A stretch of 64,000 nt of DNA from Armigeres subalbatus. Its lineage: Eukaryota; Arthropoda; Insecta; Diptera; Culicidae. The notes under the pieces were generated by a model. The model searched no databases. It had not been told where the DNA came from and saw only the letters and a list, made by a program, of their open reading frames with translations. Positions 10,434 through 22,399 of this stretch are shown piece after piece. Numbering within the stretch: position 1 is the first letter of the stretch; each line of letters starts with the position of its first letter. The translations under genes were made by a program, and so were the position numbers. The stretch spans positions 247,736,096 through 247,800,095 of the forward strand of contig NC_085141.1 in assembly GCF_024139115.2 (NCBI RefSeq), in the 5' to 3' direction.

Positions 10434-11407
10434 GCCTATTCAGATTGGGCTATTTATGACTTTGTTAAGTGAGAGGGTATCCAATTATTACGAGGTGTTC
10501 AGACTGCAGCAAGATAATATATCTTGACTTTTCCATGTTTCCTCATTTGCACGCTAATACAGGGTTGAATTCAAGGAGAGTTTTAAAATTTAATTTGCGA
10601 AATCAAGCATTTGTGTGGCGACAATCGAACATTTTTTTTCTGAACAAAGTTTCTACGAAAAAAAATATAAAAAGAAAATATGAAAAGGGAATTCTACTTT
10701 ATATATACATCCCATTCAAATCGTACAGTTGTCCCACGTGAAAAATGTTGAAATCCAAAGTATATTAAGCCATTCAAGGAGCAGAATTGAAACAATTTAT
10801 GAAATCATGTTTATTCATCAAATATATTCGTTTTACAACCATTCCTACGTTTTAAATTGTCTTCCGCATTGGCCCTTGAACTTTGAAAATGTATTCGATT
10901 TGTTCTATTAAATCTAGAAATTAAATCTACTTCATGTTAATTCTAGAGAGCATCTGTTTTTTAAACAATTCATGTTGAATAAGTGGAGAATAAATAATTA
11001 TCATCATTATTTTTCATCATATAAAATGCTTTCCACAAAACCATCACAATCCGAGTTATTCTTCAGCGCTCAGAAGATTTCCATCTAACATGCATTTGAC
11101 CCTGCTGCGACAGAAAATGCATGACTGTCAACTTCTGAAACGAAATGAAAACAGAGAGAATTTTCTCTCTGGCAAAGAGATCGTGACGCTTGTCAGTTTT
11201 GTTTTGTTGAATTTCTCCCTGCATCCCAGTTAGAACGAAAGCTCTCTCTTGTAATAATTGTTCGTAATAAATTCTTTATGACTCTTTTTAGCGGGTATAT
11301 TTTGACAGCGCAAAATGTATGGAATATTACGTAAATAATGACATCATAAAGCGTATTTACCCTGAAACGCCAATTATTATGTCATTAATGGCGTACTCTG
11401 AATAGGC
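10434..11407. mobile_element. 974-bp TA-flanked element, GCCTATTCAG termini
   Basis: Left end GCCTATTCAGATTGGGC and right end GCGTACTCTGAATAGGC are imperfect inverted repeats. The element is flanked by TA at 10432-10433 and 11408-11409. It has no transposase frame. It is AT-rich, with possible internal inverted sequence ATTTATGAC/GTCATTAAT near the ends. Confidence 0.6.
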
Positions 11408-11409
11408 TA

Positions 11410-14400
11410 TAAGTTTAGTTTAAGTTGAAAACATTGTTATTCCTACATGGTGCAATTCAACCAGACGAAAAATCCTAACTGCCAGAGGCAATTGAAATGT
11501 ATGTATCAATAATAACTAAAACTGTAACAAAGCAAATAAGGATGATAGTAATAAGAAAACACGAAACACCTAGTCTAAGAGATGAATGCATGTATTAGGT
11601 AATTAGCAGATAAAATTAGTTAAAAAAAATCAAAACATTTGTCATGGCGCAAAACTGGACATTGACTTCTGGCAGCGCTGCTGTTGGTTCTTTATCATGA
11701 ATCGTACACCTGGGCAAAGCTTTCTATGTGATATGGTGTGGTGTGTCGAAAAAACACATAGGGTAAATCACTACTTGGGCCTATGGACCCGGTTCCCGGC
11801 TCACTACACAGAAAACTAATGATTTATACTGTTTGGAAGCCGTAGGCTTATGATTGATAATTTTTAAAAAGTCTCCCATTTATTTTTCACAATATTCAAT
11901 ATCTTTCAATCACTTGTTTTACTCCTAATTGATCCAATTGTAGAAAATAAAAATGTAGATTTCAAAATCTCACTCTCCGATGCCACACCACTGAGCCGGA
12001 GTGATTCTTTCCACTTTACAAAACGGTATCATCAAATAAACACCTAGCTGAAAAGCGGCCTAGTGCGCGTTACAAGCATTGCTTCAAGCTTTTAAGCACC
12101 ACGCCATAATGCTCCACACACGCACGTTAATCTAATCACTAGAACGTATCACTAGAACGTATATAGACATAATGAGAATACATTTAAAAATGTATTTTCT
12201 CAAAACCGAACAAAAAATCACCTCGGCCCAAAAACTTCTAGCCGCACCGTGCTGCCAAAAGGCCAGGAGAATGAAAATGATCCTTCATCGTTGATAGGAA
12301 AACTGTTTAATATGTTGACGCTATCATGTTATTTATAATTTTCTCGATTTCAAAAGGTGAAAAAAATATTGTTTAGTATTTGTTAAGTATTTGGAAACAA
12401 ATTGGATGAGTAAATATATCTTTTCAACCAAATAAAAATGATTATGAATGATACCATCTGGCATCTTGTTGTCGTGGAATGTGCATATTTTTGTTTACGT
12501 CGCATTTTCTACCGTCCCGAGAGAGAATGAGAGAGAAATGTTGAGAGATTGAGTGAAATTTTGCTTAGGCCGGGAAATGGTTTTTGTGATATGCCGAATG
12601 GAAATCGCTATGACTGAAATGAGTGCTGCACCTCGTTAATTTAAATCAAATAAAAGCTTTCTTGAACGATATTTAGCACGAATAGCTATTTTTTAAGCAG
12701 AAGTGAACCCCAATGCAGTATTATACAGCCCACAAAATTCAGGAAAAGTTGCTTCCTGTCATAAATATCAATTGAATAATGCAGTCGTACGCATGTTAGG
12801 CCGGGAATGGGGTAAGAAACCCTATTTAGCTGCAATTTGATTGTACGCCAAGCATGTGGCGTTGAGTTGATCTGCCCACGCATTATTTTGTTTCGTTAGA
12901 TGTGAAACTATCATTGGAAATATTACGCGAAACTTTGTTTTAAAAAATACTGAGTAAATTGTTTCCCCTAATAATTAATTGCCAAGAAATTATGTTCCTA
13001 CTGCTGAACTAAAAATGGTTACCTGTTCCATGAACAGGTAGAACGTATAGACGAGGCACCCCTGGTTTGGACAAGGGCTGCCCCAGTGTGGCGTGGTGAA
13101 AGCAAGAAAGTTTTAATTTTGCTAGAAGCAGTTGCGTAATTTGCCTCTTTCATGCTAATGTTCTCGGTACAGAAAGAAAAACTGTCATGATCCTTGCCGC
13201 GCCACGTCTTTCAAACGCGGGCAAAGTTCTGGCTTGTGCCTCTAGGCAGTAGGCAGCGGGCGTGTGAATTAATCAGGCCGGTTGCTTAGCTACGACTCGC
13301 CAGCCAACTGCCTTTGCTTTATACAGATCTATTTTATAGATCTTTATAATAAAGGTATCGCATTCTTCCTTGACGACTTGGATGGACGGACTTTTGGAGT
13401 TGTTATTTATGGTGATTAATTGCACTGCGATTTGGTGGCAGCTGTGTGATTTGTTGCATTTACTGAAATTAAAAAAAATCGGTATCAAATGGGCTTCATA
13501 CGGAAAATCCTTCAGTATTTGTAGAAAGGGTAAATTTGGGTTAACATGCTTTTGAAACATAATTTTATCTTACTGTCAAGCAAATTAGTGTTATTATTAC
13601 TCTATAGAAAACAAATAGCCTTTTATTAGGTACTTACAAGGATACTTATACATCAATTTATTTTTATATCAGCTTTTATGGTTCTACTTCAAGTCGACTT
13701 GTGTTAATTTAAATTTTCAAAATAAAATAATAAAAAAAACCTTCTTGCAAACAGTGAATGCATGCCTTGCGACCACAAAAATACATAAATATGTCATTAC
13801 CATCCGCACAATAATGACATCAAAGCGACATGAAATAAATTGAGGCTTAAGTACCCGCTGTGAGTACCTGCTAAACAGTTTCCGCCCAGCTACAAAACCA
13901 CAGGATCATAAACGGTTAGCCTGTTGTTCAGCGAAAGATGTCATTATCACTCAATTCCATTCGTAAACTGCTAAGCTTTCCCGCCAAAGTGCATTGTGCC
14001 AAGTGCCATCTTGGTCTGTCGGACCCGACTGTCGTTTCTTTCTGTTCGATTTGCAGCTTTCATGATAATAAACATAGGTCTCCATCCGTCGTCGTCGCAC
14101 CAACCAACATCTGTCCGTCGCGAGTCGAAACCGTCCCATGGGGCCTCGAGAGCGGTAATAAATGTGTTTCCCAAAAGCGAAAGATCAAAAGTTATTGGAA
14201 GCGGTCCCCAATCACAAACAAGCGGAAAAAATGTTTTGAATCGTAAAACTGGCACGCGACCAATTGTGTGTGTCGAAGAGCGAAAATCTGGCAACAAATG
14301 GCAGTGCTTACAGTTGATATCGCGTTGGAGAAAATAAGATAGTTTTCCTAGTTAACCTTCAATATTCTATGATCCCTGGGACATCGAATAAGGGAAAGTA

Positions 14401-15470
14401 CTGTGTATTCAATAAAGACGGCTCTTCACTTTCATTCATTGAAATGAGTTTTCTGAACTGGTATATGACAGTTTACTGTCCTCACAGTAATCAAAAATAC
14501 TTTTTCGAGGTGATACTTTCGTGCTGTACCTTTGGGAAAACATATGATTGAAAACCGGAATATCCTTTATCTCCTACCGAATGTATGACTGTAAATACTC
14601 TGTACTTCCAACCGTTTTTTTCGTTTACTTTTTGCATACCTACTTATACATTGGTTGTAGTTGCATTGAATGCTTTATCAACCGTCTTCACCAGTGTAGG
14701 TACTTTGCCCGCCGCTCGGTGCATGATGCAATGTTGTCGATGGATCGGTAGGCCGGGACCGCGGATTGTTCGTAATTATGTTTTCGCGTGCCCGAGCAGA
14801 TGCGAATTATCTCGTTCTTCACGGGAAAGACATGTGTTGCGTTTATCATCGACGAGAACCAGCCTACAGAAACCGAACCGACCCAGCACTCCGCCGTAGA
14901 CCCCAAGCTGTGCGGTATCGTTCGCAGCCGCTTAATTAAGAAACACCCCGGCTTCGGATGGGCAAATTGGACTAGGCGGGAAGCTCGTTGGATACGGATG
15001 ACAGCAGCGGTGCACTGCTGCTATCAGCTAATTTCCGAAATCGATAAAGTAGACTCCGGAGCTGTGTTGCTGCAGCGTTGCTGCTGACAGTGATGGGCAG
15101 CGAGCATCTGCTGTCCGCCGACAATCGATTGGTTGGCGTAGCGGGTTTTTTACGAGGTCGATCGCGTGTCTTGGGAATCACCTTGCGCGCACATAGGGAA
15201 AGGAAACAAGGTGAAAAACGTGCCATTTTCGCGCTTATCACCTGTCGTCGTCTGAGGCCGAAGAGCCAGTTGTATTTATTGAATTTGTTATCGGAGCTAT
15301 CGGAGACATTTACTACTCCGCCTGTCCTTCTGATGATGGGAGAGGTTGATATTCCGCGAAATTGATAACCATTTGCGCCATCGTTACGAAAATAGGTTGC
15401 CATGCTGCTGAGCTACGAAGCTATATCACATTTGTTCAATCACAGACAAAAAGAGTAAAACAAAACTTGA
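11410..15470. other. Mostly non-repetitive sequence without a recognisable gene
   Basis: No transposon ends, arrays, tRNA or protein domains were recognised. Two GC-richer islands stand out, about 13930-14330 and 14690-15370, with CpG-containing sequence and overlapping short frames on both strands but no domain signature. They could be regulatory sequence or non-coding exons. A pyrimidine-rich tract with a plausible exon boundary could not be identified by eye. Confidence 0.35.
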
Positions 15471-15654
15471 TAACTTCATTCATACACCCAACCTGTGATT
15501 GTTAGATTTTCTAACAAATCTGTATATCTACTGAAAACTGTAGAAGAACCAAGCATATGCGAAAATTCTAGATTCTTACACAAACGTTGCATGAGAAGCT
15601 TATTTATTTGGGAGTTTATTTTTTTGCATAAGAATCTACAAACTCGCTTTATAG

Positions 15655-15850
15655 TTTGTACAATTTCATTTAATTCCACCACTTGATTGTACCTTTGACA
15701 GATACGTATTTCGGCCTCAACAGTAAGGCCGTCTTCAGTGTCTCGTACTTGACCCGTACGAGACACTGAAGAAGGCCTTACTGTTGAAGTCGAAATACGT
15801 ATCTGTCAAAGGTACAATCAAGTGGTGGAATTAAATGGAATTGTACAAAC
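15655..15850. repeat. Near-perfect 98-bp-arm palindrome
   Basis: The arms 15655-15751 and 15754-15850 are almost exact complements, centred on GTACTTGACCCGTAC. Each arm includes GATACGTATTTCGGCCT and CCACTTGATTGTACC. There is essentially no loop, so a cruciform is possible. Each arm has an open frame giving the same peptide start, RDTE-GLTVE. Confidence 0.85.
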
Positions 15851-16025
15851 TCGTCTCCTAGAATTGTTAGAAAAGCCAACAGTCGCCGGTTGGCTGTAGT
15901 AAACTTTTGAAAATGTAAGCTTGACCATCCCATAATCAATGATGTCGCGATTTGTCAACAGATAAACCTCAGTGGTGCGTGTTCGTGGTGATAGGATTCG
16001 AATCATTCGAAGAAAACTTTTTCTA
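15851..16025 (-). pseudogene. Jockey-like reverse transcriptase 3' remnant
   Basis: The minus-strand translation contains SPRTRTTEVYLLTNRD, which resembles NTPPRTRTSEVHRLAGIK in the C-terminal part of the jockey-like element at 45262-48953. Only about 55 residues remain, and the fragment abuts the palindrome on its low-coordinate side. It is a decayed scrap of a related retrotransposon. Confidence 0.55.
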
Positions 16026-16334
16026 GAAGACCTGTAGCTTCGTCCGGCACGGGTTTTTGTTACAACCTTTCACACACCTCTACCAAACTAGAAACTCATA
16101 ATCCAGCAGCGGGGAAATAATGTGCTTGAACACCGTCAGTTTTTTATTGATGATAATTTTGGATCGTCAGTTAATGATGAAGTAGAAGCATTTCAGCGAT
16201 ACCCGGTCTTCTATATGCTCAGGACATGTATCAGAACAAAATCAGAAGCTTATTCTTGAGCATAATTCAAATCTAGTAGATCTAATGAATCAATTAGATT
16301 TGCACGTTCTGCATTCTGATTTTTGTGGGCGTTA

Positions 16335-17000
16335 TGTGTGAGTTTGGGGCTGCAAAATGGTGGGTAGACATCAAGGAAGGAGCGCCCAACAGAGCTCTGG
16401 TCCCCACAAGTCCCTATCTCACGTTTCCACGGGTCGTCCGATGACAAAAGACCGCCAGCTAAGGGTTGCGTACTTAGCTGGTAGTGCAGCCTGGGCACTG
16501 TTGTCCTTCTGACATCAGCTAGAGTGAGAAGGTATGCCTCGAGCGTCTGTTCACCAGGAGGTGCGGCTCAAACAGCGTCTGCCTGGTACCCAGCGGCTGA
16601 TTAACGAAATGCTGTACAGTAGACGTTCGATAACTGCAAGTCATTTAACTGCAATGCTTTTTAACTGCAATTCGATAGTTGCAACAGTTTGCAGTTAACG
16701 GACTGCTAAACTTCAAACTGATGGCAGTCTCAATGACAGGTGCATTGCGCTGCACATTTAGATGCACTTTTATTGCATCTGACGTCGATTGACAACAGTT
16801 TGACGTCTAGAATGCATTGCAGTTATCGAACGGCATTCGATAACTGAAAAGTAAACATTTTGCAGTTATCGAACGGCTACTGTATCGCGTCAGCTATACC
16901 TAAGGTGACAGCCCCATCATCGCGATGTAGGTAACGCGACCCCGGTAATGTAGCTCACTGAAGCCTCTCAAATACCACGAAAAATGGAAATAGAAGAAAA
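16335..17000 (+). mobile_element. 5' untranslated region of the RTE-like retrotransposon
   Basis: Sequence from about 16335 (near CAACAGAGCTCTGGTCCCC) to 17000 precedes the endonuclease frame. It resembles, from memory, leader sequence of an abundant Aedes retrotransposon. It is split by the MITE at 16617-16882. The exact 5' boundary was not determined. Confidence 0.5.
16617..16882. mobile_element. 266-bp pogo-like MITE, copy A
   Basis: Ends CAGTAGACGTTCGATAACTG and the complement of CAGTAGCCGTTCGATAACTG, flanked by TA (16615-16616, 16883-16884). It is closely similar along its full length to 39804-40070. CAGT-initiated TIRs with TA duplication fit pogo-like elements (inference). It lies in the leader of the RTE-like element, so it inserted later. 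Confidence 0.9.
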
Positions 17001-20000
17001 AGAGAACGTTATTTTTGGCAACCGACCTGGCAACGAAATAAGGACTATGATTGGAAACTCTGTACCTGGAATGGACCCTAAATGAACCTGGACGAGTAAG
17101 CCTTCCGGCTCGTGAACTGCAGAAGGTTGGAGTGAACGTGGCTGCTATTCATCCGGCCTAGATCCGGAGAACGTGAATTTCGAGCCGTGAACCCCACGAC
17201 CAACACTGCATTCAAGTATAACATCTATCACAGCAGCGGTGAAAAAGCAGAGCATGGAGTTGGTTTAGTAGTTATGGGCAAGCAGATGAAGGAGTGGTGC
17301 GGTGGAAACCCATTAGCGAACGAATCTGTGTGTTGCGGATACAGTGCAAATTCTTCAATTACAGCCTAATCAACGTTTTCGCACCGACAAACGATATATC
17401 CGACGGCGTGAAGGACACGTTTTATGAATGTCTTGATAAAGCCTATGAAGAGTGCCCAAAGCATGACATGAAAATTGTTATCGGAGACGCTAACGCTCAG
17501 GTATCGGTAGAGAGGACTTTTCCCGTCCCATATTTGCTAGGGAGAGCCTTCACTCCGCTACCAATGACAACGGCCTTTGGCTAGTATTTTTCGTTGCAGT
17601 CAGAGGGATGGCCATCAGTAGCACCTATTTTGTACGAAAGAACATCCGAAAGCACACCTGGAGACACCAAAATGTTGAAATTTGCAATCAGATAGACCAT
17701 GTTCTGGTGGATGGGCGCCATTTCTCGGATGTTATCGATGTGCGGACATCCAGAGGTCCGAACATTGACTCTGATCACTACCTCGTTGTCAGTAAAATTC
17801 GATCACGGTTGTCAACTGTATCGAACGAAAGATCACAGCGAAGGATGCGTTACAATATCCAGCGATTGTTGGCGGAAGGAGTATCCCAAGCAACACAACT
17901 TGTTCCACTACTGAACATTTCACTGTGTTGCAACTATTCGGAAAGAAACAATCTTTGCGTATGTGCTATGGAGCCTACGGAAACATCCTTCGATTGGAGT
18001 AAAATTGCAATAATGTTGCAAAATACTACAGCGGAAAAAAATAAAATAAAAATATAAAACTGATTCGATTTATGGATCTTGTGATTGATAGTCCTTCACT
18101 CTACCACAGCACCATTCAACACTTCGAAGGGACTGCATGATGACTCACCATAAAAACCATACGATTATGAAGTTTTGTACTCGGGTTTTCTGTTACTTGA
18201 TTGCACCATTACCGGAAAAAATGTGAGTTGTCAAAACGTTGAACGATGCTAAATTTAACATGAAGACACACTCAACTTATCTGCAACTTAATTTAAACAA
18301 ACAAATAAATTTTGAAAGACGCATTGTTACATGGTAAAAATATGCAACTTGATGATTTTTTTTTCGTGTTTGCAACATGAAGTGCAGTATTCTTTAGTTG
18401 TTTGTTTCCAAATGTCAAACACGTACTGCATTGCAATGTTAATGAAACATTGATCACAACTCGAACGTTTTTGACATCTTGATGCAACTTTTTCGTGCTT
18501 TGATGTTTTTCCAATGCCTTTAGTGAAACTGAATAGAAACAAGGTGCTTTTTGGAATATGTTGCGTGTGCTACTTGGGATCGGCTGAGTACCGCCAGAAG
18601 CTCGACGAACGGATAAGTGCAATCAACGTTAGTGACAACATCAACGATCTATGGGAGTCGATCCATGGAGCGGTAAGCACAACAACACGAGAAGTGGTAG
18701 GCACTGCACAGAGGCAACCCAGGACGGATTGGTTCGATGTGGAGTGTCAGAGAGTGACAGACGAGAAAAACGTTGCCAGAAGCCGGATGTTGGTGTCGGG
18801 TACCCGATCGAATAGAGATCGGTACAAAGAAGCAAGAGCAGCCGAAAAACGAACCCACCGCAGCAAGTTATTAGTGAGGCGCAGGAAAAAATGGAGCAGA
18901 ACGATATGCGGAGGTTTTATGAGTCTGTCAATGGCGTGCGGAGAAAGACAGCGCCATCTCCCGTCATGTGCAACGACCAACAAGGGAATTTGCCGACAGA
19001 TAAAACTGAAGTGGCTGCCAGGTGGAAGCAACACTTCGAGACTTTGTTGAATAATGGAAGTGACGGTGCATCGGTGAACAGAATAAATATTAGCGACGAT
19101 GGACAAGCTGTGGAGTCGCCTACACTAGACGAGGTTAGAAAGCTATTAAAGAGCTGAAAAACAATTAGGCTGCGGTGAAGGACCAGCTCTCGGCTGAACT
19201 TCTCAAACATGGCAGTGAGCAGCTTTATGAAGTTCTGCACCATATTATGTCGAAAATATGGGAAGACGAGGAAATGCCTGCTAGCTGGTTGGACGGCCTC
19301 ATTTGCCCTCTCTTTAAGAAAGGGCACAGACTTGAGTGCGCCAATTACCTCCTTAATTCGGCGTACAAAATCATGTCCCGTATTCTGTTCAACAGATTGA
19401 GACCGCTTGAAGAGTCCTTCGTCGGCGAATACCAAGCAGGTTTTCGTGAGGGCCGATCAACGACGGATCAAATGTTTACCCTGAGACAAATCCTTGATAA
19501 ATTCCGGGAGTACAATTTGCAGACACATCATCTGTTTATTGATTTCAAGGCGGTGTACGATTCAGTGAAACGGAATGAATTATGGCAAATTATGCTTGAA
19601 CATGGTTTTCCGGCGAAACTGATACGGCTGATTCGTATAACGTTGGACGGATCGAAATCAAGTGTAAGGGTTGCGGATGAAATATCGACGTCATTTGTTA
19701 CCTTAGATGGATTAAAGCAGGGTGATGCACTCTCGAACCTACTGTTCAATATAGCGCTCGAGGGAGCGATTAGGAGAGCTGGTGTGCAAAGAAGCGGTAC
19801 CATTATCACAAAGTCGCATATGCTCCTGGGATTTGCGGACGATATCGATATTATCGGAATTGATCGCCGTGCCGTGGAAGAGGCTTTTGTGCCTTTAAGA
19901 GGGAGACAGCGAGGATTGGACTCACGATCAATACCAGCAAAACGAAGTACATGGTCGCTGGCAATCAACGTGGGTTCATTAGTGGTGGTGGTAGAGAAAT

Positions 20001-20190
20001 GGTGCTGGATGGTGAAAAGTTTGAAGTGGTAGAAGAATTTGTGTATCTTGGAACATTAGTGACGTGCGATAATGATGTTACCCGCGAGGTGAAAAGGCGT
20101 ATTGCAGCTGCAAATATGGCTTATTACGGACTTCGTAACCAGCTTAAGTCCCGTAGTCTGCAAACGAAAACAAAACTCGCGCAGTATATA
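17001..20190 (+). pseudogene. RTE-like non-LTR retrotransposon, endonuclease-reverse transcriptase, broken
   Basis: One polyprotein frame, now broken by shifts and stops, can be followed on the plus strand. An AP-endonuclease-like domain spans about 17190-17800: the INVFAPTND motif near 17370, IVIGDAN near 17475, and the catalytic SDH near 17770. The linker is interrupted by the element at 17885-18578. The reverse transcriptase spans about 19175-20000, with GFREGRSTTDQ, LFIDFKAVYDS, GLKQGD and the catalytic FADD at about 19831. A thumb/C-terminal part runs to 20190 (EEFVYLGTLV). Frame shifts are seen near 17290, 18870 and 19900, with a stop near 19155. No zinc-knuckle ORF1 precedes it, as in RTE elements. 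The sequence ends abruptly at the hAT remnant. RTE is the best guess of clade; other endonuclease-type clades are not excluded. Confidence 0.75.
17885..18578. mobile_element. 694-bp TIR element, CCCAAGYARCAC family, copy A
   Basis: Left end CCCAAGCAACACAACTTGTT; right end is the complement of CCCAAGTAGCACACGCAAC. It splits the RTE-like frame exactly between GVS and AEYRQKLD. Comparing both sides suggests a 2-bp target duplication AT. No transposase is visible. A longer copy lies at 57676-58658. Confidence 0.8.
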
Positions 20191-20344
20191 GGGTGGTCGG
20201 TATTGGCCATTTTTGACAAATACCGGTATTCGGTATTTGGTGGATTCAATACCGGTAATACCGGTAGAATACCGGTTTTTGAGAAAATTTCAGGTATTAA
20301 ATTGAAAACTTGTGATTTGGGCTTTTGGATGAAAAACGATATTT

Positions 20345-20800
20345 GTTGACAAACTTCAAATGTTAAAATAATTGCATTGCATGTTGAGCTGGGCAAAGCG
20401 AAACTTACGTAGACATTACATACTGAGTGACTCATCTCCCAATCCGCATTGGATTTTGTTGGCAATGTTGTCAACTACTGAGAATGCCCTCTCTGGTTCA
20501 ACCGAACTTGGCTTGATTTGATATTGTACTGCGCATAAAAAAATCTACTCCGCTTATTTTGGTCGTAACAAAAAATAAACGACAGATAGTCGCCTAAGGA
20601 AAATATACCTGCAGAAAAGCTTCTTTGATATTTTTGAAAATTTGGCCGCGACGTGATGGATTGTGGCGGAGAAATTTTCCACATCTATGAGAGCTTTGGA
20701 AAATTATTACAAAAGTTGTAATTTTGTTGCAAAGCATTATAATTGTTCTTGGAGTGTGCTTGGAGTGCCACGTCGGCTTCATATGGAATGCAGAACTCAC
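20345..20800 (-). pseudogene. hAT transposase C-terminal dimerisation fragment
   Basis: On the minus strand the translation reads IKPSSVEPERAFSVVDNIAN at about 20525-20460, followed by a GDESLS motif and, after a stop and small shift, FRFAQLNMQ. ERAFS...GDESL is the hallmark of the hAT C-terminal dimerisation region. Upstream residues to about 20800 are frame-broken, and catalytic DDE positions could not be identified. It belongs to the surrounding remnant with ACCGGTATT ends. Confidence 0.6.
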
Positions 20801-21056
20801 AGAGCAGTAGTTCCACAGCAGCTTGAGCAGGTTCGAGGGCTTGAATTATTTCACCAATCGCCAAACAATCACAAGTTGAATTTGGATTAAAGCTTCAACT
20901 CATGGATCCGTTAAAGCATAGATAACATGTTATTCAAGCATTGGCATCAGCCACTAATTCTGAATTCAGAACAGAAAATCGTTTTTCACAGTTTATCTCC
21001 GGAAAAGAACTACTACGGCTCGTAGTTTTTTTTTTCACAATTTCATGTATTGCCGG

Positions 21057-21562
21057 TCAAAAAAGATTCGCCACCGCACCAAATGTGTCATGTACAAGAC
21101 GCTAATGTAATAAGACCGGTTGTCCTCTACGAACATGAAACATGGACAATGCTCGAGGAGGACTTGCAAGCACTCGGAGTATTCGAGAGACGGGTACTTA
21201 GGACCATCTTTGGCGGTGTGCAAGAAGACGGTGTTTGGCGGCGAAGAATCAACCATGAGCTCGCCCAGCTCTACGGCGAACCCAGTATCCAGAAGGTAGC
21301 TTAAGTCGGAAGGGTACGATGGGCAGGACATGTTGCAAAAATGCCGGACAGAAACCCTGCAAAGATGGTGTTCGCTTCCGATCCGGCAGGAACGAGACGA
21401 CGTCGAGCGCAACGAGCGGGATGGGCAGACCAGGTGCAAAACGACTTGGCGATCGTGGGGCGTATCCGAGGATGGAGAGATGCGGCCTCGAACCGTGTAT
21501 TGTGGCGTTAAATTGTCGATTCAGTGTTATCTGTTTAGATGTAAACTAAATAAATTAATGAA
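21057..21562 (+). pseudogene. 5'-truncated RTE-like fragment with 12-bp target duplication
   Basis: It encodes the C-terminal tail of the same retrotransposon family: VVLYEHETWTMLEEDLQALG, FERRVLRTIFGGVQEDG and, after a stop near 21304, a continuation ending in a 3' tail TAAACTAAATAAATTAATGA. It is flanked by perfect direct repeats ATGTATTGCCGG at 21045-21056 and 21563-21574. This is a textbook 5'-truncated target-primed insertion, and it landed inside the hAT remnant. It is a separate copy from the one ending at 20190. Confidence 0.85.
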
Positions 21563-22153
21563 ATGTATTGCCGGAAAATTTTCGTTGATGTCAACAATGT
21601 TCATTGAAGAAAAAGTCATTCTCAGTTTGACAGATGGCTAAGAGAATGAAGCAACAGGAATGATTAATGACGATGTTGTCCGATTTTTGTTGTAGCGTGA
21701 ACGTCGTCAATGATGCTTACTTGGGCAAAGTTACCCATGCGCGCATTTATTCGTTGTATTTTTTGCTCGATGAGTCTATGCTGGATTTGCTGTTTATATG
21801 GGACAGATATGCGATTACAGACAGTTGAGCTGATGTAGGTAAACTATTTAGAGATATGTAGGTTTAAATTATTCGAGATTTTTTATACTAACAGCAAAAT
21901 TTGAAATACCGAAAATACCGGTATTTTCCGCCTATAATACCGGTATTTTCGGTACCCAAAATTGGCCGGTAATACCGGTAGTACCGGTTTCGGTTTAGAC
22001 CTCCTCCCTCTTCCACGTAACACTTATTAAATGGAAGATCTTTTTTTTATATGAAACGTAACGCTTGACTTGACCTCTTCCCCGATGAGCATTACGTATG
22101 TTGTGAAGAGTCCCATAGTGGCTTTAATCAAGTTTTAACATGACGTGTATTAC

Positions 22154-22379
22154 AATTAATTGCATATTATTCGGCAACTCGGCCGTACGAAAACCATTTT
22201 TTTGTTAAATATCTTGGCAGTGCATATGCACAGCATATGTTTCGAAATAGACAAATTGTCCCAAGTCCCCAAATTGTCGAGTCCCTCCAAGACACGTGGA
22301 TTCTTTTTCGCAAATTTCATATCAATTTGTCCATTTCGAAACATATGCTGTGCATATGCACAGCCAAGATATTCAACAA
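22154..22379. mobile_element. Hairpin insert flanked by 14-bp direct repeats
   Basis: The direct repeats ATGACGTGTATTAC at 22140-22153 and 22380-22393 are identical. Inside, arms at about 22205-22258 and 22325-22379 are inverted copies (TGCATATGCACAGCATATG and its complement), separated by about 65 bp. No coding capacity. The 14-bp duplication is unusually long for a DNA transposon. Confidence 0.7.
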
Positions 22380-22399
22380 ATGACGTGTATTACCAAATA

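Larger units (their letters stand above)
20190..22005 (-). mobile_element. hAT transposon remnant with ACCGGTATT subterminal repeats
   Basis: Both ends (about 20190-20290 and 21895-22005) are crowded with ATACCGGTATT words in inverted orientation. Between them the minus strand encodes a hAT-type C-terminal fragment. The outermost termini look like AGGGTGGTC on the left and AGGGAGGAGGTC on the right, but no 8-bp duplication could be confirmed. A retroelement fragment with its own duplication (21057-21562) is nested inside. The hAT label rests on the protein fragment. Confidence 0.6.

Noticed and set aside
20190..22005. 8-bp target duplication for the hAT remnant
   Set aside because: The flanking octamers do not match, so the exact termini are left open.
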